The position numbers and the translations under genes are program-made. Below, piece after piece: positions 30,887 through 38,018 of a stretch of 38,018 nt of DNA. Each line of letters opens with the position of its first letter. Position 1 is the stretch's first letter. The notes beneath the pieces are model-generated. The model was given only the letters and a program-made list of their open reading frames with translations. It was not told the origin of the DNA and did not search any database. The DNA lies in NCBI GenBank assembly GCA_003118195.1, contig BEXV01000661.1, forward strand, positions 46,024 through 84,041, read 5' to 3'. The DNA is from Hemicentrotus pulcherrimus (Eukaryota; Echinodermata; Echinoidea; Camarodonta; Strongylocentrotidae).

Positions 30887-31194
30887 CTTTACTCATGTAT
30901 TGATATGAAGAAGGAAAACAAATGAAGAAAATATGTGTTACTTTGAATTGAGAAAATGATTTGAAATTAAATCTGAATGTTAATAGATTCAAATCGGCAC
31001 AGTTGATACAGAAAAACTGTCACTGGGTGGGGGTTACCGTGGCATGTACTCAATTATTCTACCAGCCGTAAGAAAATTAGTTGGTAGAAGCTCAAGTATA
31101 AGTTATCGGTAGAGTCACTTACTTTTTGCATTTTTTTTTTCATTTCTAATGCTCAATAAGATTGCATCTTATAAATAATGAAAACAATCTAAAT

Positions 31195-31487
31195 TCATTT
31201 GACATTCTGAAATGATAATGACATAGAGGGTAAAGGCTGTTGACTCCAATTTTTATGCCACACTTTGTCGTCGCATCTACACGATTCCATTTCTGTGTAC
31301 AGTAAACGCGACTCTCGGGAAAAATGAAATAATTTCTTATAACTTTGATGATTACAAAATTTTATAGTATACACCAATACTGAATTACTTATCTGCTTCA
31401 AGACTTCTTTGTTTTCTTCTTCAATGGCTTACACACCGTTTCTTTCACACGGCAATTGCATGACTAGAGCTCAATTTTACCTTAAAG
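31195..31487 (-). mobile_element. TTAA-flanked MITE, subfamily D copy (reverse)
   Basis: On the minus strand it starts TTAAGGTAAAATTGAGCTCT and AGTCATGCAATTGCC, then has GTGTGAAAGAAACGGTGTG, the core shared with A-C, followed by a 3' half unlike the other subfamilies. The distal end is not clear; 31195 is where similarity to 30387-30660 fades. It abuts the next element at the TTAA of 31484-31487. Confidence 0.65.
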
Positions 31488-32023
31488 GTACTATGTCGCT
31501 TTTGCAGCCAACCTCAAATGCTGTAGAAATTTGCAGGAATTATGAATATGTCATGTATGTCCTATCTGTGAAATTTAAACGTTAGCAGTGTCCTCATATT
31601 CAAATTATACAAGGAAACCCGTTTACTTGCTAGACTTCACTGTCAGACACTATTGAGAGACTGACTGGCTTTTTTTCTTTCTTTGGTAATAACAAACAGG
31701 AAAAGAGTTGTAAAGGGTACATGAGAATTTGTCTACATCAATAACCCACTTCTTGTGATGGCCAAGATTAAACTGATTGAATCTTTGCGCAGCATAAAAC
31801 GTATGACCATTCGGTACAATTGTCTGAAATTTAAGACTATTACTTCTGGGCTCTAAAGCCCTAAAGTCGATTTGACAACTTATAATCGTTATTTTCCCAC
31901 TTAAAGACATTTTCAAGCCCCACCCTTTTTTTTTTAGGAAGTTCTAAATTAGTATCTTTCAAATGCAGTTGGAACTTAACTTTTTCATTTTTGGGGCATG
32001 CAAATGGGACATAGTACCTTTAA
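31484..32023. mobile_element. Second TTAA-ended MITE family (E), 540 bp
   Basis: Inverted ends TTAAAGGTACTATGTC and GACATAGTACCTTTAA (16 bp perfect, about 24 bp imperfect). The body is unrelated to A-D. Its left TTAA is also the end of the D copy. An 88-codon minus frame inside (31650-31916) is not supported as a gene. Confidence 0.85.
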
Positions 32024-32106
32024 AGTCCATACTGCATTATGTCTGGGTCCTTTGGTGTAATGACTTAATTTCACCTTTATTTTTCCTTGCTCTACCTACA
32101 ATATAG

Positions 32107-32166
32107 ATACCACACATTACATTAATGTCGCCCAAAAGATATTCGGGGGAGGAAAACAAATCACAG
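32107..32166 (+). CDS. Possible further exon (weak)
   Basis: A very good acceptor (TTTTTCCTTGCTCTACC then TACAATATAG) ends at 32106. Read in phase 0, as the 29625 donor would require, 20 codons (start IPHITLMSPKRYSG, with a KR) reach CACAG|GTGCAT. In phase 1 the frame stays open longer, to about 32274 (YINVAQKIFGGGKQITG and a Cys-containing tail). The two readings conflict, so confidence is low. Confidence 0.18.
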
Positions 32167-32230
32167 GTGCATTCTTATATACGCACTGCAAGCAGAACAA
32201 GTCAAACGTCATATTTATCGAGAGTGTCAA

Positions 32231-32439
32231 ATGCCAGCATATTCGCAGCCACGTGTGTTTTGGCGGAATAATCTAATCAATTCAAAGTGCTCTGACAAAG
32301 TCACGCACCTTCTGTTATTCGGCGGCCCTAATTGTTCTTCGGTCTTGAGATCAATTGGGAAGAAGATTGGGGTCAGAAACGACACTGCTGCTCCACTTTT
32401 CCACACCGATAAGCACGTGATGGCTCATATTTATGGACT
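32231..32439 (+). CDS. Open frame ending at a strong donor (weak)
   Basis: From an ATG at 32231 a frame is open to 32443 and meets ACT|GTAAGT, a near-consensus donor, at 32439. It includes KVTHLLLFGGPNCSSVLRS and HTDKHVMAHIYG. With the strong acceptor at 32106 the whole interval 32107-32439 has exon-like borders, but no frame is open throughout. It could be a first coding exon or a noncoding exon. Confidence 0.18.
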
Positions 32440-32665
32440 GTAAGTAAGCGTGATTATCAAAATATGTACCTAGTCGTGTCACTACCATATGGTATGTAAG
32501 TGGTCCATTACATTATTAACTAGTTGTATTGATTGATTTTGTTCAACGATTATGTTTTCCTTGGTACTAAGAAATGAACGGATACCAATGGCAGGATCAA
32601 TGAAACCGTTAACTTCAATTACCTAAACGGAGTGTGGAATATAAAAGTTCGATAACACATTGATA

Positions 32666-33150
32666 ATAATAAAATTCCGCTTTTATATAGCACTTAAAGA
32701 TAAACTTTAGTAATGGTAATGCGATTGCATTGTGAAAGAAAAGGTGTGGAAAGGATCAGAAACAGTTGATCATGTAGCATGTAAGTATTGGTGTGCACTG
32801 CAAGGTTCTGGAGTCATCAAAATCATATTACAAATTTGACCGAGTCTTGGTAAAGTTACAAGCACTGTACACAGAAAGCTATATATGGGACAACAAACAT
32901 GGTGTCGGGGCTAGTACTACCTTGATTTCCTTGTCTTTCTATGCTCATCACTCAGCCAGTATACATTTTCTTCCAAAATATTGTTTGGCACATGTCATTT
33001 ATTTGTAATCTTGAACATTCAGTGTAAGTTTTGTTTGATTCTGTTAACCAGAACTGGGGTTTATCTTTAATACATCGATGATGTCTCTAAGCGCTCTAGA
33101 AATATGTTACCCCGGTTATTCAGGCTAGCCCGCACACAATAAATGTTCAT
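32666..33150 (+). repeat. TATATAGC repeat R2 interrupted by a MITE
   Basis: The left part TAATAATAAAATTCCGCTTT then TATATAGCAC (32666-32693) and right part TACATCGATGATGTCTCTAA then GCGCTCTAGAAATATGTTAC CCCGG (33071-33120) flank the MITE at 32694-33070. Joining them across one TTAA restores an R2 layout (TATATAGC, then GCGCT about 30 bp on) like that at 16438-16520. Confidence 0.65.
32694..33070 (+). mobile_element. TTAA-flanked MITE, subfamily C, copy 2
   Basis: Starts TTAAAGATAAACTTTAGTAA and ends CCAGAACTGGGGTTTATCTT then TAA. It matches 28612-29012 over most of its length (GATCATGTAGCATGTAAGT, TCTGGAGTCATCAAAATCAT, CTCAGCCAGTATACATT). It is inserted in repeat R2 at a TTAA, giving a TTAA on both sides. 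Confidence 0.88.
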
Positions 33151-33639
33151 TTTTCATTTTTCATTTTTTGTCATTTCAGCGCACACTTGCTCATCTATAC
33201 CACATTGTGTATAAAGGGTCATAATGTTGCTCTTATAATAAGATATGCTCTTAATCCGCCTATGGTTTATGGAGAATAAAACATGACAATGTTAATATAA
33301 ATCAAACGGTAGAAAACTATTTATGATAAGAATAATAAGAATGAATATAAAAATACACCAAATCTAGGCGATCGCCCATTTCTTTCTTCGCCTGAGCTAA
33401 TCACCCATGCAACTCATATTAAACGGATCGTAAAGCACATGCATATCTCAATTGGTTTTTGTTCAGTACAGAGAACAAGTGTTACGCTTGGCGCCCCATA
33501 GTCTTACATTAATTTATTGCGAACCGCCACAAATTGATAACAATTGTTGGTACCGCCCGTTACTCCACGGAGAGTATTAACGTTCAAATATCATCCCAAG
33601 GGGTCGCTTCTTTAGGGATTGGTATCTTTGTCTCATGTT
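33151..33639. other. Intergenic, nothing recognised
   Basis: A CATTTTT word repeats at 33149-33170. Otherwise plain sequence. Confidence 0.5.
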
Positions 33640-33930
33640 CTAAAACAAATCTTTTTGAGACACTTCTTGCTCATTTTGAAGCACGATTTTTGTAGGGCTT
33701 CAATATCACACCATGAATACTCATTACACCTCAAAAAAGTAAATCAATCTTTGAGTGACCGGATTTACTATACTCATTTAGTAGTGTAATAAAAACCGTG
33801 AAAAAACGCACAATTTGGGTTCGATTTACAATCATAAATATCTTGATTATCAGACAGGCGATCGGCTTGTAAAAGTCATGGGGTTCCTGACTGACCTAAA
33901 GGTTTGTAATTATCATTGCAGCACGAGGAT
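33640..33930 (+). repeat. Dispersed repeat R1, copy 2 (left part inverted)
   Basis: The right part (33751-33930: TGAGTGACCGG, AATCATAAATATCTTGAT, GGCGATCGGCTTGTAAAA, ATCATTGCAGCA) aligns directly to 6543-6715. The left part (33645-33718) aligns to 6461-6530 only as reverse complement (CTTCAATATCACACCATGA against ATATGGTGTGATAATGAGG). Confidence 0.7.
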
Positions 33931-34133
33931 TTTTTTCAGAAAATGAGGCAGAGTTACCGGATCCCTTTAAACGGTACTTTCTTCCAAATGCCAGTGTCAT
34001 GACTGTATATATATAATTGTATATTCTTGGCAAGCAAAATGATGCAGACATTGTCCAAGCACCGGGAGACGGGAGCCATATATATACGATAGCGTAGGAT
34101 GCCCGAAGGAAGACTACTACTGCATGTCATCAT

Positions 34134-34204
34134 CTGTTCAGAGCCTGAAGGGTCTTAACTCTGCATTACAGAGTATGAGTTAATGCCCTTCTGGCTCCAA
34201 ACAG
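34134..34204. ncRNA. 71-nt imperfect hairpin
   Basis: Paired blocks in order: CTGTT, GAGCC, GAAGGG, TTAACTC on the left, and GAGTTAA, CCCTTC, GGCTC, AACAG on the right. They are separated only by symmetric 1x1 and 2x2 internal loops, around a 15-nt loop (34162-34176). The total is 23 base pairs. The size and shape are those of a microRNA precursor. The symmetry would also fit a tiny palindromic MITE. No expression evidence is available. Confidence 0.5.
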
Positions 34205-35667
34205 GCGCATTAATATTATGGCATTCTTGAGGGCAGCAGACGATAATTAGCCTAATGACTTTCAAATTGTGTGATGCACATAGCAATTTACATGTGTGCA
34301 TTTGAGGGTTGCCAGCGGCAAATCAAACCATTACCCTCCTCAAAAAAAAAAAATAAAAAAAAAAATAAAAAGAGGAGGAGCATTGACACGCCGAGTAGTT
34401 AGAGAGATTTCAATATTGATCTTTTCAATCGAAATAAACACTTAACTTTGTATGCGTTTGAATAAAAAGAACTTTAGCTATTTATAATTGTAATCGGGAT
34501 CAGTAACTCACAAAAAGGATCATATAGAGCCGCTGTAAATCGCACAACAAAATAAGTTATGGATTGATTTTCGTTTTTTGCGTGTAAACGAATGGCATCT
34601 GCGCGCAGCAAAGATCCTGCGCATATTAATTGATTTCGGTATTATAAGACACAGACACGTAAAGCATATTACATTATAGGCCATCATGATTTTTAAAAAA
34701 ATACAAACAAAAACGATTAGTACCGACTTACCGCTTCATATTTGGAAGACGCCCATTGCGGCCGAGCATCGTACGTGTGAACAATAAGTGAGATCTAAAA
34801 TACCGATATTTTATATCCCAAAATGCACCACGCTTTAATCGCTTGAACGCCTAATCAAGGTGGGTATATACGAAATGTACGAATTGGGTCTGTATCCGGG
34901 CATCTCGGTTTGTGTTTGCAATTGTTGCTACTGATTTATTGTGAATGAGCTCAATAAAAATAAGATTCTGATCGCTATCAGAATCATAACTTTTAGGGAG
35001 TGTGTGAGCGCCCCCCATGTTTCTCTAAGGAGTCGTTTATGCATACTGACCATGGCGTTTACGGACTATCGCCCATAACTTGGGGTAGCTCGTTTGGCTA
35101 ATGACGGGATTTAAAGTGTTTATCGCCAGGAGGGTGAGTTCAAAAAGTCACCTGAATTTAAGGATGCGGGAAGACATGGTTGTGATAGTAGGAACACTTC
35201 AAAATGCAATTGCCACTTATGGGTCGAATTTACAAGACTAGTTTTGGGATAGTATATGCATAATTATGCAGCATGTAAACCTGTGTTACTACAGAACTAA
35301 CAGGAGATTGAGCAATGAAAACATTTGTAAAGGTAATAACATTCCAATTAGTTACTAAAGAAAGAAATTATAGTACATATAGCTTCGATACTAAGATGTA
35401 TTTTATTGAGTGAAAGCGTTCGGAATGCAATGCTGAACCATAAAGCTACAGGGAACGGGTGTCGAATCTCGCCCATGGTTTAATCATAAACGGAATGTAA
35501 CGAACTATATTGGTGTTTTACAGGGTTGAAATATGGCAATACTTGACCGAATTATCGTTGCACCCACGATGAAGTGACACCTGCAGCCAATAGTGCACTT
35601 ATTGCACTCATTCGCTACATGTGTTTTTCCTCCAATGACGTATCCATACTATTTTCTTTCCTCGCAT
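34205..35667. other. Intergenic with an A-rich tract
   Basis: A-rich simple sequence lies at 34340-34376. A little GC variation near 34990-35130 shows no exon. No gene or shared repeat was recognised. Confidence 0.5.
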
Positions 35668-35774
35668 TAGGGACTTTTAGATTTGCGTGGACTGACTTCC
35701 ATTCAAGGCAGTGCATTAAAAGGACGTCGACCGTAGCAATCCCCATTGTCTTCGTGCGAATCTAAAAGTCCCTA
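35668..35774. mobile_element. 107-bp MITE flanked by TA
   Basis: Ends TAGGGACTTTTAGATTTGCG and CGAATCTAAAAGTCCCTA are inverted repeats of about 18 bp with one mismatch. TA at each edge fits the TA target of Tc1/mariner-like elements. The body has GGACGTCGACC. The 63-codon plus frame across it is not a gene. Confidence 0.75.
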
Positions 35775-36390
35775 TTACCAAGGCCCGTTGCACATGAGAT
35801 GTTATAAAATGGCTCTAGTATTTTAAGCATCGTGATTGGTCAATACGCGTCACATGACATGTAGACATTTTGTGGCTCGTTGCACAGATCGAGCGGCACC
35901 AATCTAAAAAAAAACTCGCGCGTACTGCATTCACCGCTATTGCACTCAGAGCCGTGCGTTATTTGTATATTATTCCACTGCCGCTAATTACGCAAACTGA
36001 TAGGTCTATCAAACAGAATCCATGCTACAGTAATGGAGTGGACAAACGACTCCAACAGATTATGATGCTCGCACTCGAGTTGTAACTGATATGTTTGTGC
36101 ATACACTCATTTGTTTGTCTGGATTGTATCGCCATTTTCAGTCAGAAGTTACTTTTCCAAGCAGAAACCAAAACCTAGCGGTAATAGACCATCGCACTCT
36201 GCGTCAGATGGTTGCGTCTATTGCTATAGATCAAGCCTCGACCTGATATGTTTATTGTAACGCATGGTTGTCCTTGAATAGCGCAATTGAAATAACGCCT
36301 CTGGCCTAGTGGATTTTCCACACGAGGCGCAAGTCAATGACGCAGAAATGAGTCAGCGACTAAGGTAGTTTTAATGCTACATTAGTAAAG
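35775..36390. other. CpG-richer block, likely older DNA-transposon remnant or promoter
   Basis: It contains GATTGGTCAATACGCGTCAC then ATGACATG (CCAAT on the minus strand), TCGTTGCACAGATCGAGCGG and CGCTATTGCACTCA, which echoes TTATTGCACTCA at 35598 on the other side of the 107-bp MITE. On the minus strand an ATGGCGATACAATCC start with an ideal Kozak context (about 36138) opens only 36 codons. GACCATC/GATGGT and GCCTC/GAGGC partial hairpins occur at 36180-36230 and 36296-36332. Confidence 0.35.
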
Positions 36391-36734
36391 AAATAATATC
36401 CGAAATGTGAATAAAAATTAACCTCTAAATACATAGAGTTAAGTAACACGTGTACGCCTGTGCAGTGATAGCGTTTGTCAGCTTATAGGATTGTTTAACG
36501 CAGGTGTTAGTGCAACCAAGCTGACGCATCGTGTGCTATAGGCATAACTTTTCGCCAGTATTGACAGATTGCTTATCTGTTGAACAATACTTTGAAGCAA
36601 AGCGACTATTCATCATCATAGGCTTGACATAGGAGCAGATGAATTGTCATCCTTTTTATGTTTTCCCCATTTACGTCATAAAGAAAGAAAGGAATCAAGT
36701 TTATTTAGGGCTTGGCACAAGTTTGATCATAACG
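36391..36734. other. Intergenic, nothing recognised
   Basis: No exon, RNA gene or shared repeat seen. Confidence 0.5.
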
Positions 36735-36959
36735 TCAAAGGGGGAGGGGAATAATAATTTTACTGTTCAGGCCATAGCGTAGTTTAACCGACAATTTGCA
36801 AGTATTCATGTGTACTTTTAAATCAGAAAGTTTTGAGTAAAAAGTGGAATGGACGACGGCCGAAAGAATCTCTTCCACACTGAATTGTGCTTCAAACATG
36901 TATTTATTGCCGTCCAAATAAACTTCCCCCTCTTTTCGATTCAACAAAAGAGACAACAT
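36735..36959 (-). CDS. Orphan 74-codon open frame, low support
   Basis: It starts at an ATG with A at -3 (GAAAATGTTG) and ends in TGA. It reads LLLNRKEGEVYLDGNKYMFE, then VEEILSAVVHSTFYSKLSDL and KVHMNTCKLSVKLRYG. The mixed, hydrophilic composition with a likely helical middle is more protein-like than most frames in the window. There is no recognised domain, signal peptide or membrane segment. No promoter or poly(A) signal is obvious. It could be an exon of a gene reading left, or chance. Confidence 0.2.
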   Translation of the reverse strand: MLSLLLNRKEGEVYLDGNKYMFEAQFSVEEILSAVVHSTFYSKLSDLKVHMNTCKLSVKLRYGLNSKIIIPLPL

Positions 36960-37425
36960 TTTCAGTATTTAATCAGGAAAAGGTATTCCAATATTTCTCA
37001 CTGAGTTGAACCCCCCGTGAATCGCCCACGTAGGGATCTTCTAATCATAAGGCGTGTAAGTTATGATTGGAGTGGCCAGCAGCATGAATATGCGCGATTA
37101 ACCGTTCATCCGAGTATACCTCACTGCCAAGCAATAGTTATACATGTGCACACAACAAGTGGCGTAGCAAAGGTCCAGTCATGGAGAGGACGTTGCAAGG
37201 ATTTGGGAAGGGATGTGGCAGCGTTAATATTTAGTCTATGAAAAAGGTAGAGAAGGGAGAAAGGGATTGGTGTGGGAGAATATCGTTTAAGCTTCTTTCC
37301 ACGTTTCCTTTCCTCTGTATCTTTCTTTTATCATACTAAATCGGTACTATATATTACTAATAGTGATAGTGATATAGTAATAGTGAGTTCTTGTATAGCA
37401 CTGACGGATTTCAGACTTGACACCC
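36960..37425. other. Intergenic, possible element end
   Basis: GTGGCGTAGCAAAGGTCC near 37161 resembles the GCGGCGTAGCGTGG word at 13886, followed by G-rich sequence. Plus frames of 74 and 88 codons are unsupported. Confidence 0.4.
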
Positions 37426-37545
37426 CCTCCCCCCACTCTTCCCCCTCTCTCTCTCTCTCTATTTCTCTCTCCTTTCCCCTCTCTCCCTATCCCCGTCTCT
37501 ATCACCGTCTCTTTGTTTCTCTCTGTTATTTTCCCTAACCCCACG
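37426..37545. repeat. CT-rich microsatellite block
   Basis: CCCCCTCTCTCTCTCTCTC and similar pyrimidine sequence. Overlapping frames on both strands are simple sequence. Confidence 0.85.
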
Positions 37546-38018
37546 CTCCTGCACGTAACCATGATGGAGCAGCACTAGTGCGAACAAGTGGGACTATTAA
37601 TTTAAAGAGTCCTGCCTTAGATCAAGATCAACCTATATATCGCTCATGACCACGCGGCACTTTGCACCGACGTACCATCAATCCATCAATTGCAATTCGG
37701 CGCCATAATTTCCTGCTGTCGAAGTACATACAGTTAATCGCGACTCATGATTTCCGCCAGGTCCAAATTTCCTCTTATCCATATTTTCAATTAATAGGGG
37801 AAAGAAGTCAAAAGATGCTGCGAGGGGAAGGGTTTAAGCATAAAATCAAGTCCCATGATAAACGGGCAATGAGTTCGAAAGTCGAGGAGATAGGGGAAAT
37901 TGGAGTTGGGACATAAAGTCTGAATCAAGAAAGGATGGTAGTGTCCAAAAGTAGAGGCGAGAGATTAAGGAGGATTTGGATAAAACTACTGCCCGTATAA
38001 CTTGTGAAGAGGGGGGGG
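37546..38018. other. Intergenic to the window end, poly-G at 38011-38018
   Basis: No gene recognised. An 84-codon plus frame (37662-37916) shows no domain. The last eight bases are G. Confidence 0.5.

Overview
This window looks like a gene-poor, repeat-rich stretch of animal nuclear DNA, most likely from a marine invertebrate. The evidence is AT-rich non-coding sequence, long microsatellites, several families of short non-autonomous DNA transposons (MITEs), tRNA-derived SINEs and one plausible spliced signal-peptide exon. The repeat vocabulary (GTGCCCC arrays, TTCCGAA arrays, a CTTTTATATAGC repeat, TTCGCTCGCTCG words) would suit an echinoderm or a related deuterostome, but that is inference from memory and was not searched. 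There are no long ORFs, rRNA genes, operons or CRISPR arrays. Nearly every open frame is under 100 codons and falls in repeats, simple sequence or the assembly gap (11457-11694). The sequence starts in poly-C and ends in poly-G.

Layout. 1-3450: a MITE, a 42-bp tandem array, a GC palindrome cluster and about 1 kb of degenerate GTGCCCC repeats. 3450-11400: mostly intergenic, with five MITE copies of one TTAA-flanked superfamily, purine tracts, two copies of a tRNA-like SINE and one hAT-like candidate MITE. 11400-16740: the gap, an A/C-rich microsatellite, poly-G, and a SINE whose head derives from tRNA-Thr(CGT). 16740-17450: a putative promoter, an ATG-free 5' UTR and a first coding exon encoding a clear signal peptide, ending at a CAG|GTCAGT donor. 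This is the only well-supported gene start. 17450-32440: probably the intron space of that gene. It holds weak phase-compatible exon candidates (20427-20487, 29523-29625 or to a stop at 29643, and 32107-32166), more MITEs, a near-perfect 98-bp foldback, a duplicated intronic block and a TTCCGAA array. 32440-38018: a MITE nested in another repeat, a rearranged dispersed repeat, a 71-nt hairpin, a 107-bp TA-flanked MITE in a CpG-richer block, and simple repeats.

The most coherent story is transposon ecology. At least nine copies of related elements share TTAA ends and a common internal 5' half but have three or four different 3' halves. One copy abuts a different MITE at a single TTAA. Another sits cleanly inside an older repeat, showing the TTAA target duplication. 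The possible gene is a small secreted protein or peptide precursor; its downstream exons are a hypothesis that needs transcript data.
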